From RPQJ01 sp963762315 (lineage in GTDB: Bacteria > Pseudomonadota > Gammaproteobacteria > Steroidobacterales > Steroidobacteraceae): DNA of 64,000 bases. The translations under genes were made by a program, and so were the position numbers. The notes under the pieces were generated by a model. The model was not told the origin of the DNA, did not search any database, and saw only the letters and a program-made list of their open reading frames with translations. This document shows positions 54,647 through 64,000 of this stretch, piece after piece. The DNA lies in contig CAVXKO010000007.1 of the NCBI GenBank assembly GCA_963762315.1, forward strand, positions 806,001 to 870,000, written 5' to 3'. The number at the start of each line of letters is the position of its first letter. The stretch's first letter is position 1.

Positions 54647-56242
54647 ATGTCACTGACGATCGGAGTGCCACGCGAGATTTTTGCCGGCGAGAAACGCGTC
54701 GCCGCAGTGCCCGAGGTGGTCGAGAAACTGATCAAGCTGGGCTTTTCCGTCACCGTGGAGACCGGAGCCGGGGCCGCCGCGAACTTCGCCGACGACACCT
54801 ACCAGGCCGCCGGCGCCCGGATTGCCGGCAGCGCTGCCGAACTGATGGGCAGCGCCGACATCCTCTTCAAGGTGCGCGCGCCGACCGTCGACGAAATCGC
54901 GCTGATGAAGCCGGGCACCACGCTCATCGGCTTCATCTGGCCGGCGCAGAACCCGCAGCTCATGCAGCAGCTGGCGGATCGCAAGCTGACCGTGCTGGCC
55001 ATCGACTCCCTGCCGCGCCAGCTCTCCCGCGCCCAGAAAATGGACGCGCTCACGTCCATGGCCAGCATCAGCGGCTACCGCGCCGTGATCGAGGCCGCCA
55101 ACGCCTTCGGCCGGTTTTTCAACGGTCAGGTCACCGCCGCCGGCAAGATTCCGCCGGCCAAGGTTTTCGTGGCCGGTGCCGGTGTCGCCGGCCTGGCCGC
55201 CATCGGCACGGCCGCCAACCTGGGCGCCATCGTGCGCGCGAACGACACGCGCGCCGAGGTCGCCGACCAGGTCGTGTCGCTCGGCGGCGAGTTCGTCAAG
55301 GTCGACTTCGAGGAAGAAGGCTCGGGTGGCGGCGGCTATGCCAAGGTGATGAGCGAGGGCTTCCAGCAGGCGCAGCGCGAGATGTACGCCCAGCAGGCCA
55401 AGGACGCGGACATCATCATCACCACCGCCCTGATTCCGGGCAAGCCTGCACCGAGGCTGATCACCGCCGAGATGGTGAAGAGCATGAAGCCGGGCAGCGT
55501 CATCGTCGACATGGCGGGTGAACAGGGCGGCAACTGCGAACTCACCGTTCCCGGCGAGGCCGTGGTCCGCCACGGCGTCACCATCATCGGCTACACCGAC
55601 CTGGTCAGCCGCCTGGCCAAGCAGTCGTCGACCCTTTATTCGACGAACCTGTTGCGCGTGACCGAGGAGCTCTGCAAGACCAAGGACGGCGTCATCAACG
55701 TCAACATGGAAGACGACGCCATCCGCGGCCTGACGGTCATCAAGGAGGGCAGCATCACCTGGCCGCCGCCGGCGCCGAAGTTGCCGGTCGCACCGACGCA
55801 GGCGAAGCCTGCCGCCGCATCGGCCACGCCCGCCAAGAAATCCGGCCACGGCCACGGTGCCGGCGAGCCCGCGTCGGTAAAGAGCCTGGCCGTGATCTTC
55901 GGCGTGGGTGCGTTGCTGTTCTGGCTGGTCGGCGCCTACGCGCCGGCCTCGTTCCTCGCGCACTTCACCGTCTTCGTGCTGGCCTGCTTCATCGGCTACA
56001 TGGTGATCTGGAACGTCACGCCGGCGTTGCACACGCCGCTGATGAGCGTGACCAACGCCATCTCCAGCATCATCGCGGTCGGCGCGCTGATCCAGGTGGC
56101 GCCTCCGCTGCTGGCAGGGACGGAGGGGCGGCCCGATGCGCTGATCCTCGGCCTGGCAGTCGCCGCGCTCACGCTGACCGCGGTCAACATGTTCGGCGGC
56201 TTCGCCGTCACCCGTCGCATGCTCGCGATGTTCCGGAAGTAA
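54647..56242 (+). CDS. pntA: NAD(P) transhydrogenase subunit alpha
   Basis: 531 residues, fused form as in E. coli. NAD-binding domain I (1-380) with V-A-G-A-G-V-A-G-L-A-A-I-G, a Pro/Ala-rich linker (about 375-405) with a His-rich piece K-K-S-G-H-G-H-G-A-G, then four membrane helices. It couples hydride transfer from NADH to NADP+ to proton entry. GAGG lies before the ATG. pntB follows after 11 bases. Confidence 0.94.
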   Translation: MSLTIGVPREIFAGEKRVAAVPEVVEKLIKLGFSVTVETGAGAAANFADDTYQAAGARIAGSAAELMGSADILFKVRAPTVDEIALMKPGTTLIGFIWPAQNPQLMQQLADRKLTVLAIDSLPRQLSRAQKMDALTSMASISGYRAVIEAANAFGRFFNGQVTAAGKIPPAKVFVAGAGVAGLAAIGTAANLGAIVRANDTRAEVADQVVSLGGEFVKVDFEEEGSGGGGYAKVMSEGFQQAQREMYAQQAKDADIIITTALIPGKPAPRLITAEMVKSMKPGSVIVDMAGEQGGNCELTVPGEAVVRHGVTIIGYTDLVSRLAKQSSTLYSTNLLRVTEELCKTKDGVINVNMEDDAIRGLTVIKEGSITWPPPAPKLPVAPTQAKPAAASATPAKKSGHGHGAGEPASVKSLAVIFGVGALLFWLVGAYAPASFLAHFTVFVLACFIGYMVIWNVTPALHTPLMSVTNAISSIIAVGALIQVAPPLLAGTEGRPDALILGLAVAALTLTAVNMFGGFAVTRRMLAMFRK

Positions 56243-56253
56243 GGGGCGCAGGC

Positions 56254-57663
56254 ATGTCCGCAAATATCGCAACGATGGCCTACATCGCCGCCATCATCCT
56301 GTTCATCCTGAGCCTGGGCGGCCTCTCGAACCCCGAGACTTCGAGGCGCGGCAACGTCTTCGGCATCATCGGCATGGCCATCGCCGTGCTCGCGACGGTG
56401 TTCGGGCCGCGGGTCACCGCAGCCGGCCTTCCCTGGATCGTCGGTTCGCTCGCCGTGGGCGGCGCCGTCGGCCTGTACGCGGCCCGCAAGGTGCAGATGA
56501 CGCAGATGCCGGAGCTGGTCGCAATCATGCACAGCCTCGTCGGTCTCGCAGCGTGCCTCGTCGGCTACGCGAGCTACGTCGATACCTCGATCGAGTTCGT
56601 CGGCGCGGAGAAGGCCATCCACGAAGTCGAGATCTACCTCGGCATCCTGATCGGCGCGATCACGTTCTCGGGCTCGGTCATCGCCTTCGGCAAGTTGTCC
56701 GGCAAGATCGGCGGCAAGCCGATGCTGCTGCCCGCGCGGCACTGGCTCAATCTCGCGGGGCTGCTCGGGGTGATCTGGTTCGGCTGGCAATTCCTGCACG
56801 CGCACGACATCCAGTCCGGCATGGCGCCGCTCGCGATCATGACGGGGATCGCGCTGCTCTTCGGCGTGCACATGGTGATGGCGATCGGCGGCGCCGACAT
56901 GCCGGTCGTGGTCTCCATGCTCAACAGCTACTCCGGCTGGGCGGCGGCGGCGACCGGCTTCATGCTCTCCAACGACCTGCTGATCGTCACCGGCGCGCTG
57001 GTCGGTTCGTCCGGCGCGATCCTCTCGTACATCATGTGCCGCGCGATGAATCGCAATTTCATCAGCGTCATCGCCGGCGGCTTCGGCACGGGCGGCGGCA
57101 CGACCCCGGCCGCGGCAGGCGCGCAACCGGCCGGCGAAGTCACGCCGATCAGCTCGGTCGAGACCGCCGAGCTGCTGCGCTCGGCAAAGAGCGTGATCAT
57201 CGTGCCGGGCTACGGCATGGCCGTCGCGCAGGCCCAGCACACCGTGTACGAGATCACCAAGCTGCTGCGCGAGAAGGGCGTGAACGTGCGCTTCGGCATC
57301 CACCCGGTCGCGGGCCGCATGCCGGGCCACATGAACGTGCTGCTCGCCGAGGCCAAGGTGCCGTACGACATCGTGATGGAGATGGACGAACTCAACGACG
57401 ACTTCCCGGACACCGACGTCTCGATGGTGATCGGCGCCAACGACATCGTGAACCCGGCGGCCGAAGACGATCCGACGAGCCCGATTGCGGGCATGCCGGT
57501 GCTGCAGGTATGGAAGGCGAAGACCTCGATCGTGATGAAGCGTTCGATGGCGTCGGGCTACGCCGGCGTCGACAATCCGCTGTTCTACAAGGAGAACAAC
57601 CGGATGCTGTTCGGCGACGCGAAGAAGATGCTCGACGAGGTGCTCGTCGCGTTGAAGGGCTGA
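56254..57663 (+). CDS. pntB: NAD(P) transhydrogenase subunit beta
   Basis: 469 residues: about nine membrane helices, then NADP-binding domain III with G-Y-G-M-A-V-A-Q-A-Q-H and G-A-N-D-I-V-N-P-A-A. Completes the proton-translocating transhydrogenase, a main NADPH source, useful to GshA/thioredoxin-based redox control. Confidence 0.95.
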   Translation: MSANIATMAYIAAIILFILSLGGLSNPETSRRGNVFGIIGMAIAVLATVFGPRVTAAGLPWIVGSLAVGGAVGLYAARKVQMTQMPELVAIMHSLVGLAACLVGYASYVDTSIEFVGAEKAIHEVEIYLGILIGAITFSGSVIAFGKLSGKIGGKPMLLPARHWLNLAGLLGVIWFGWQFLHAHDIQSGMAPLAIMTGIALLFGVHMVMAIGGADMPVVVSMLNSYSGWAAAATGFMLSNDLLIVTGALVGSSGAILSYIMCRAMNRNFISVIAGGFGTGGGTTPAAAGAQPAGEVTPISSVETAELLRSAKSVIIVPGYGMAVAQAQHTVYEITKLLREKGVNVRFGIHPVAGRMPGHMNVLLAEAKVPYDIVMEMDELNDDFPDTDVSMVIGANDIVNPAAEDDPTSPIAGMPVLQVWKAKTSIVMKRSMASGYAGVDNPLFYKENNRMLFGDAKKMLDEVLVALKG

Positions 57664-57682
57664 TCGGCGCGGGCGCTCTACT

Positions 57683-57702
57683 GACGTTTCATCGGAAACG
57701 TC
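57683..57702. repeat. Palindrome of the GACGTTYC family, copy 3
   Basis: Arms GACGTTTC and GAAACGTC around ATCG, followed by AAAA; 19 bases after the pntB stop. May also work as terminator. Confidence 0.65.
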
Positions 57703-58118
57703 AAAACTGGCTGATCAGTCTTGGAGTAGACGGCTGGCTGCTTTCGGTCTATTCCGTTGAAAGACTCGCTTTCGGCGCAGCGACGAAAAATCGCCAGCGA
57801 TATGACGCGATTTGAGTGCGAAGCGCTGAGGGGCCGCCGCCAGAAGGCGCCCACCTCACCTGAGCCTTCTCTGTTTGGGCCGACGGAATCTTGCTGGCTC
57901 TTTTCGCTCTCAACGCCCTGCAGACGAAAAGATACTCGTCCCGAGAAACCGGGTTTCAGTGGAAGATCAGCGGCGAGTGATGGGAATCGACCCAAGTGAC
58001 CGGAGTTCCGCGACCTCAAGTATCAATACCTTGCGAGCACGGACTCGTCTGCGTGTGATCCGAGTAGTGATTCGCCACTGAATGTCCCGAGCGCCCCCGA
58101 GGAATCGACGGCACGTTC
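57703..58118. other. 416-base stretch without a supported gene
   Basis: Lower in GC than the rest. Short open frames (for example 57757-57999) have no recognisable domain, no ribosome site and poor codon pattern. I see no RNA gene or clear repeat besides the palindrome at its left end. Confidence 0.5.
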
Positions 58119-58826
58119 TCAGCCGGCATCCGCGACGTCACGCAGTCGCGCAGGGTCGTTCACGGTCAGCGACCTGTAGTCGAGGGTCACGAGTCGACGG
58201 CTCGAGAACTCTCTCACCACGCGGCTGAACGTATTCCTGGAGAGGTTGCAGAGCATCGCGAGCTCGGTCTGCGAAGCCGGGATTTCGGAGGGTAGGTCCG
58301 CATCCGCACCCGACGCCCAACGCCGGCCGGCCAGGCGCAGCAGGACGGCCGCGCAGCGCGCCGAGGCATCGCGGATCAGCAGGTCGGCGGCGAACTGCAT
58401 GGCGAGGTCGATGGTGTAGATCGGTTCGCGCCCGAGCTCGGCGAACCACTCCGGGCGACGTCGAAGCAGTGCCCGCAGCTCGTCGCCCGGAACGCGCAGG
58501 AGGTTCACGTCGGTTCTCGCGACGGTGGTGACGACACGACTCCGCTCGAGAAGCACTGGCACGGTGCCGAACCAATCTCCGGGCCGCAGCATGTGCAGCA
58601 GCACCGCGTCCGGATGGGTGAACTTGCTCTGCACGGTGACCACACCGGAGCTGATACCGAAGACGTCCTGCCCGACGTCGTCCGCCTGATAGATCACGCT
58701 GCCGGCTGCGTAGAACTTCGGGCGCCCCAGCGCGAGGAACTCGCGCCTGAAGCGCGGCGGGCAGTCCGCGAACCACCCACGGATCGGGAGGCAGGATTCG
58801 ACGGTCGCACCGCTGGACTTGGTCAT
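58119..58826 (-). CDS. Crp/Fnr-family regulator 2
   Basis: 235 residues from the ATG at 58826. Beta-roll domain (about 30-140, with Y-A-A-G-S-V-I-Y and L-R-P-G-D-W-F-G) and a winged helix at about 180-215 with T-E-L-A-M-L-C-N-L-S-R-N-T-F-S-R. No cysteine cluster for iron-sulfur sensing. It is divergent from the alkyl-sulfatase gene (112 bases) and is its likely regulator, by position only. Confidence 0.85.
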   Translation of the reverse strand: MTKSSGATVESCLPIRGWFADCPPRFRREFLALGRPKFYAAGSVIYQADDVGQDVFGISSGVVTVQSKFTHPDAVLLHMLRPGDWFGTVPVLLERSRVVTTVARTDVNLLRVPGDELRALLRRRPEWFAELGREPIYTIDLAMQFAADLLIRDASARCAAVLLRLAGRRWASGADADLPSEIPASQTELAMLCNLSRNTFSRVVREFSSRRLVTLDYRSLTVNDPARLRDVADAG

Positions 58827-58938
58827 ATCGATAGCGACTGTACCATTTTGTGCAAAGTGCGTCCCGGGGCCGTGGTATCTGGTTGCCGTGAGAGCGCGCA
58901 GTGACGCGTCGCGTGTGCCGAACCCCGAGGGACCAGCC

Positions 58939-60817
58939 ATGACCAACCGTGTTTTCTTGATCCTGGCCTGTGCATCAATTGCATTGGCACCGTCGCTCGC
59001 CGCCCGCGCCCAATCGACGGACCGCGCCGCCGCACAACCGGCGGCATCCTGGAGCAGCCCGTCGCTGCGCATCGAGACCGTCGCCGGTCCGAACGGCGCG
59101 GTCACGACCGGCACAGCGCTGCTCGCCAACGACAAATGGGGCATCGGCGACAGGAAGCGCGTCGAGAAGGTCACCGACGGCGTGTACGCGATGCGCGGCT
59201 GGGGGATCGCCAGCAGCTTCGCGATCGAAGCGCCGGCCGGCTGGATCGTCATCGATACCGGCGACCACACGCCGGCCGCTGCGGAGATGCGCGCGATGCT
59301 CGAGCAGACGCTCGGCCGCAAGATCAAGGTGGCCGCGATCCTGCTGACCCACTGCACTACGCGAACGGCACCGGTGCATTTCTGGACCCGGCGCCGAGAT
59401 CTGGGGACACGAGCACCTCGACCGCAACTGCGCGCGACGACCGGCATCAGCGTCCTGAGCGGCACCTACCAGGCCCGGGCGGCCGCGCAGTTTGGCGTGT
59501 TCCATCCGACGAGCGGGCCCGACGCGTTCCCGAACAAGCTCGGTTTCACGCCGGAGAAGCTGCTGGCGGGCTCCAGCTACCAGCCGCCGACACAGCTGTT
59601 CCCGGACGGCAAGCGTCGTCGACGTGGTCGTGGCCGGCGAGCCGGTGCAGGTCGCGCCCCTTCGGACGGACACGAGCGACAGCGTCGGCTTTTATTTCCC
59701 GCGGCGGCGCCTGCTCGTCACCAACTGCATGTGCATCGGGCGGATGTTCAACATCTACTCGCTGCGCGGCGGCTCGTATCGCAATCCCGGCGGTATTCAT
59801 CCAGGACGCGCGCTGGGTCGAGTCGAAGAACGCGCAGATCCTGCTCGACATCCACGGCCCGACGTAAAGGGCGAGGACGCGGTGCGCGACGCCGTGCAGC
59901 GTGCCGTCGACCAGGTGCAGCTGATCCACGACCAGACGCTGCGCCTGATCGCCACGGCCTCGGACGCCCGGGCAGGCGGCCGAACAGGTGTACATGCCGC
60001 GCGATCTGCGCGGGGACTGGGAGAACTACGGGCAGGTCGAGAGCCACGTTCGGCAGGTCTTCAACGGCAACGATCGGCTGGTTCGGCGGCGACGTCTACG
60101 ACATCAATCCGCTGTCCGGGAGCGAGGAAGCGGCACGTACCGTGCAGGCTGATGGGCGGCGCGCGCCGCGGTGCGGAAGGCCGCCGCCGGCGCCGACGCC
60201 GAGGGCGGGCTCGCCAACTGGCGCTGGGGGCTCAAGCTCACGTCGCTGCTGCTGGACGCTGGACCCCGCCGATGCCGACGCGCGCCAAGATCCGCGCGCG
60301 ACGGCCGCCCGCGCCCTCGGTCAGCGCACCTGATCCGCCAACGCGCGCGGCTGGTACATGACGGAGGCGCTGCAGATCGAGGGCGGGATGCAGATCCAGG
60401 GTCAGCCGGTGACGGTCGACGCGATCCGTACGTTCCTCGGCACGCCGACCGCGCCGAGCGCTCGTCGCGGCATCCGTCGACGAGAACCTGCAGTTCGTGC
60501 GCTACCTCGTCGATCCGCGCAAGGCCGAGGGGCTGCGCCAGACGTTCACGCTCGCCGTCGAAGGCGACCCGCGCATCCGGCGCATCGAGCTGCGCAACGG
60601 CGTGCTCGTGATCACCGACGCGGACGCCGCGGCACCGACGCACCTCTCACTCACGCGACAGGAGCTGGCCGCCTTCGTGCTCGGCACGCGCCCGGCGTCG
60701 ACCGCCGACGCGCTGGCCGAGCTCGACCGCGTGCTCGATCGAAGCCACCTGATGCCCCCCGGCGCGGTCGAGTCCGTGATGCAGGGAATGAAGGTGGGCA
60801 GCGACGCCGAGCAGTAG
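58939..60817 (+). pseudogene. Alkyl-sulfatase-type metallo-beta-lactamase protein, many frameshifts
   Basis: Start at 58939 with GAGGGA upstream and a signal peptide ending A-R-A-Q-S. Pieces in all three frames add up to an alkyl/aryl-sulfatase (BDS1/SdsA-like) of about 625 residues: A-G-W-I-V-I-D-T-G-D, the metal-site T-H-x-H-Y-A-N-G-T (one base missing at about 59353), G-H-E-H-L-D-R-N, F-G-V-F-H-P, D-T-S-D-S-V-G-F-Y-F-P, dimerisation region with G-T-I-G-W-F-G-G-D-V-Y-D, and a C-terminal SCP2-like domain ending at 60817. At least eight frame changes, mostly between 59.35 and 60.5 kb. The family frees sulfate from alkyl sulfates in the periplasm. Confidence 0.78.
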
Positions 60818-60890
60818 CCGCGCATCGGCAGGCGTTCGGCATCACATGCACGATGTCCGTGAGCCACGTGGGGACGGCAGAAGCCAAGCC

Positions 60891-61735
60891 ATGAGGCACG
60901 ACAAGTCCGACTACGCGGACCGCCTGCGCGGGCCGTCATGCTATGCGCCTGCATGCGCGGCGACAGCCCTCGTCGCCATCACCGGGCCAGGCGGACGAGG
61001 CGTACGAGAACCAGCCTCGCGATGCAACTGTCGAACCCGGTCGCGGCGCTGATCAGCGTGCCGCTGCAACTGAACTACGACCAGGACATCGGCCCGGCCG
61101 ACGACGGGGATCGCTGGCTGCTCAACGTGCAGCCCGTGATCCCGTTCGACCTGAACGACGACTGGAACCTGATCTCTCGCACCATCCTGCCGGTGGTGCG
61201 GCAGTCGGACATTTTCCCCGGCGCCGGTACCCAGACCGGGGTGGGCGACGTGGTGCAGAGCATCTTCTTCTCGCCCAAGGCACCGACGGCGTCGGGATGG
61301 ATCTGGGGTGCCGGTCCGGTGCTGCTGCTGCCGACCGGCTCGAACGACCTGCTGACGACCGACAAGTGGGGCGCGGGCCCGACGGCGGTGGTGCTCAAGC
61401 AATCGAACGGCTGGACGCGCGGCGTGCTCGCCAACCACATCTGGTCGTTCGCGGGTGACGACGATCGTGCCGACGTCAACGCGACCTTCCTGCAGCCGTT
61501 CCTCACCTACACCACGCCGACCCAGTGGACGTTCGCCGTCAATACCGAGTCGACCTACGACTGGGAGAACGAGCAGTGGTCGGTGCCGGTCAACGCCAAC
61601 GTCTCCAGGCTGCTGCGGTTTGGCACCCAGCTGGTAAGCTTGGGCGGCGGCGTACGGTACTGGCTCGACAGCCCGGACAGCGGCCCGGAAGGCTTCGGGC
61701 TCCGCTTCACGATGACGCTGTTGTTCCCGCGCTAG
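60891..61735 (+). CDS. Putative outer-membrane transporter-like protein, 5' end frameshifted
   Basis: The readable part from about 61022 encodes some 237 residues with L-S-N-P-V-A-A-L-I-S-V-P, N-V-Q-P-V-I-P-F-D-L-N, and alternating strands ending in a C-terminal aromatic/Arg (L-L-F-P-R), like small beta-barrel proteins annotated neuromedin U or transporter. The signal peptide region (60891-61021) is split over three frames (A-V-M-L-C-A-C-M, then G-Q-A-D-E-A-Y-E-N). Placed behind the sulfatase it might bring in substrate; that is inference. Confidence 0.68.
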
Positions 61736-61762
61736 TCTCTGCTTCCATATTTTAGACCCGTG

Positions 61763-61891
61763 CGTTTCGTCGCGTTTAGCATTGCGGCTGGGGCCGACCC
61801 GCGGATCGATCGGGTAGGTATGCGCAACAGCGTGCTGGTGATATCGCCGGCCGACGCGCAAGTCAGCCTTCCCCGAAAGTGGGGTTCTTAG
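61763..61891 (+). pseudogene. Orphan fragment of an alkyl-sulfatase C-terminal domain
   Basis: 43 codons ending at TAG 61889-61891 encode A-D-P-R-I-D-R-V-G-M-R-N-S-V-L-V-I-S-P-A-D-A. This aligns with D-P-R-I-R-R-I-E-L-R-N-G-V-L-V-I-T-D-A-D-A of the sulfatase at 58.9-60.8 kb (near 60570-60640). No start or other part of such a gene is nearby, so it is probably a leftover of a second copy. Confidence 0.7.
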
Positions 61892-61972
61892 CCCGCTTCC
61901 GCGCGTGAGCGACGCGGCCGGCAACGCCTGCTGGCGCGCAGCCCGAGGGCCCGGACGAGACAGGACCAGGTG

Positions 61973-63917
61973 ATGTCCAAAGACTTCGAGCGGATGGAAG
62001 ACAGCAACCGCAGCGCCAACCCGTCCATCCACGACGTCTCGGAACCGTCGCGGCGCGTCGTGCTGCTGGGTGGCATCGGAGCGCTGACGGTCGGCGCGCT
62101 CGCGCCGTGGCTGGTCAGCCGCGCGGCCGCTGCGCCCGCTGCCGGCGGCAGGCCGCTGATCGGCTTCAAGTCGGTGCCGGTGAGCGAGAAGGACGCGGTG
62201 GTCGTGCCCGAAGGCTACGAGGCGGTGGCCTTCGCCGCGTGGGGCGAGCCGGTCGGCGTGCCGGGCAACATGCCGGCGTTCCGCTGGGACGCGAGCAACA
62301 GCGCGGCCGACCAGGCGGTGCAGATGGGCATGCACCACGACGGCATCCACTACTTTCCCATCGACGGCAGCAGCACGCACGGCCTGCTCGTGATGAATCA
62401 CGAGTACACCGACGACGGGCTGCTGTTCCCCGACGGCAAGAAGCACTGGACCGCGGAGAAGGTCGCGAAGGCGCAGGCGGCCCACGGCATCGCGGTGATC
62501 GAAGTCGAGTTGCGCGACGGTCGCTGGCAGGTCGTGCGCCCGTCGACGCTATGCCCGGCGTTACACCGCGCGCACGCCGATCGCCGTGAGCGGGCCCGCG
62601 GCCGGGCATGCGCTGATGAAGACCGCGGCCGATCCCGACGGCCGCACCGTGCTCGGCACGCTGAACAACTGCGGCAGCGGCATGACGCCGTGGGGCACCT
62701 ACCTCAGCGCGGAGGAGAACTGGGCGTTCTACTTCGATGGCCCGGACAAGCGCGATGCCGACCAGCGCCGCTGGGGCCTGCTCAGGAACGGCCTCTCGCG
62801 CTGGGGCGAACACGATCCGCGCTTCGATGCGAAGCGGCATCCGAACGAGTTCCATCGGTTCGGATGGATCGTCGAAATCGACCCGTACGATCCGGCCAGC
62901 GTGCCGGTCAAGCGCACTGCGCTCGGTCGCGGCGCGAAGGAGGGCGCGTGGGTCGCGACGACCCGCGATAACCGCGCGGTGGTGTACTCGGGCGAGGACG
63001 CGCGCTTCGAGTACATCTACAAGTTCGTCAGCCGCGACCGCATCGCCCCGGGCGGCGCGAAGGCCAATGCCACGCTGCTCGACCACGGCACGCTGTACGT
63101 CGCGCGCTTCGATGCCGACGGCATGGGCCGCTGGCTGCCGCTGGCGCAAGGGCAGGGGCCGTTGACGGCCGCCGCCGGCTTCCCGGATCAGGGGGCGGTC
63201 GTGATTCGCACCCGCCAGGCGGGCGATTTGCTCGGCGCCACGAAGATGGACCGGCCGGAGTGGATCGCGATCGACCAGGACGCGCGCACGGTGTACTGCA
63301 CGCTGACCAACAACAGCCGGCGGGGCATGCCGAACCGTCCCGCCGTGGACGCAGCGAACCCGCGCGCCAACAACAACATGGGCCACATCATTCAGTGGAC
63401 CGAGGACGGCGACTTCGATGCGACGACGTTCCGCTGGAAACACCTTCTGCTCGCCGGTGACCCGGCCAACAAACGGCCCGAGGCGCGCGGCAACATCCGC
63501 GGCGACAACTTCGCCTGCCCGGACGGACTGACGCTGGATGCGCGCGGCGTGCTGTGGATCCAGACCGACATGAGCTCCGATGAAATGCACCGGGGCGAGA
63601 TGAAGCGCTTCGGCAACAACCAGATGCTCGCCTGCGATCCAGCCACAGGCGAGGTGCGCCGCTTTCTCATCGGTCCGGTGGGCTGCGAAACCACCGGCAT
63701 CGCGCTGACGCCCGACGGACGCACGATGTTCGTCAACATCCAGCACCCGGGCGAGCCGCTCACCCCGCGCAGCGACGGCCTCGAGATCCCCAGCCTGCAC
63801 AGCGATCCCGCGCACCCGAGGCGGTACTCGAACTGGCCAGACTTCAGGCCGGACGGGCGGCCGCGCTCGGCCACCGTCGCGATACGCAAGAAGGATGGCG
63901 GGCCGATCGGGACGTGA
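61973..63917 (+). CDS. PhoX-family (DUF839) Tat-exported protein, frameshifted
   Basis: About 648 residues in two frames. Twin-arginine signal S-R-R-V-V-L-L-G-G at about residue 28, then a beta-propeller PhoX-like domain: V-M-N-H-E-Y-T, G-T-L-N-N-C-G-S-G-M-T-P-W-G-T-Y-L-S-A-E-E-N, C-P-D-G-L-T-L-D, T-G-I-A-L-T-P-D-G-R-T-M-F-V-N-I-Q-H-P-G. PhoX enzymes are Ca/Fe alkaline phosphatases in the periplasm. Removing one base at about 62546 joins V-V-R-P-S to R-Y-A-R-R-Y-T-A-R-T, so a +1 shift. A GTG at 61970 is an alternative start. Confidence 0.87.
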
Positions 63918-64000
63918 GTCCGCAGCGTCGGGCCGGTGAAACAGCAGCTGTCGCTCCCGACATTCACACGCCAATCACACGCTGACCCGCCATCGTCGGT

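Noticed and set aside
57757..57999. 80-codon open frame after pntB
   Set aside because: No ribosome site, no domain and an unusual composition; treated as non-coding.

Overview
This is high-GC, gene-dense bacterial DNA, most likely from a gammaproteobacterium of the Xanthomonadales/Steroidobacterales/Nevskiales kind. The basis is inference from gene types: an E. coli-type GshA, a ydcSTUV-patD polyamine operon, fused PntA, CbpA/CbpM, TrxC, DUF885 peptidases, TolB/TPR membrane proteins, a PEP-CTERM protein and several REP-like repeat families. No rRNA, tRNA or CRISPR array was seen.

Layout. 1-5.7 kb: the end of a cbb3 oxidase maturation cluster (ccoI partial, ccoS, a SafE/UreH-like membrane protein), a convergent small heat shock gene, then a FixL/FixJ oxygen-sensing pair with a receiver-only relative. 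5.7-9.5 kb: a VIT1/CCC1 metal transporter, cbpA-cbpM, trxC and two small membrane proteins. 9.6-11.2 kb: an IS1182-type element with visible ends. 11.4-15.3 kb: two overlapping TolB-like/TPR membrane protein genes. 15.4-22.6 kb: pyruvate carboxylase with a Crp/Fnr gene behind it, an isoaspartyl peptidase, a small conserved protein and gshA. 22.8-24.5 kb: a PEP-CTERM gene behind a sigma-54-type promoter, and two DUF2845 genes. 24.1-29.5 kb: two DUF885 proteins and a thiolase. 29.6-35.2 kb: dienelactone hydrolase, gabD, a Bcr/CflA-like exporter, ferrochelatase and a two-domain VOC protein. 35.3-42.8 kb: a third TolB/TPR protein and a very large secreted BNR/HYR repeat protein, convergent, the latter broken by many frameshifts. 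43-50 kb: divergent YceI and cytochrome b561, then ydcSTUV-patD. 50-57.7 kb: 2OG oxygenase, ASCH protein, fructosamine kinase, 5'-3' exonuclease, GNAT, HNH nuclease, pntAB. 58-64 kb: Crp/Fnr regulator, a frameshifted alkyl-sulfatase-type protein, a putative outer-membrane protein, an orphan sulfatase C-terminal fragment and a Tat-exported PhoX-like protein.

How genes work together. FixLJ next to cco genes fits control of the high-affinity oxidase by oxygen. The ydc transporter with patD and the distant gabD gives a putrescine to GABA to succinate route (the transaminases are not in the window). gshA, trxC, pntAB and patD/gabD bear on thiol and NAD(P)H balance.

A striking property is the number of clean +1 frameshifts in otherwise conserved genes (near 6062, 7560, 16592, 16793, 44872, 62546), plus two zones of dense frameshifting (37.6-42.8 kb and 59.3-61.0 kb). 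Either the consensus has insertion errors or these genes are decaying; this must be settled before reading biology into them. I found no convincing wholly new multi-gene system. The best leads are the heme-competent FixL with an output-less receiver, the sigma-54/PEP-CTERM gene, the DUF885 active/degenerate pair, and repeats that form the 3' ends of genes.
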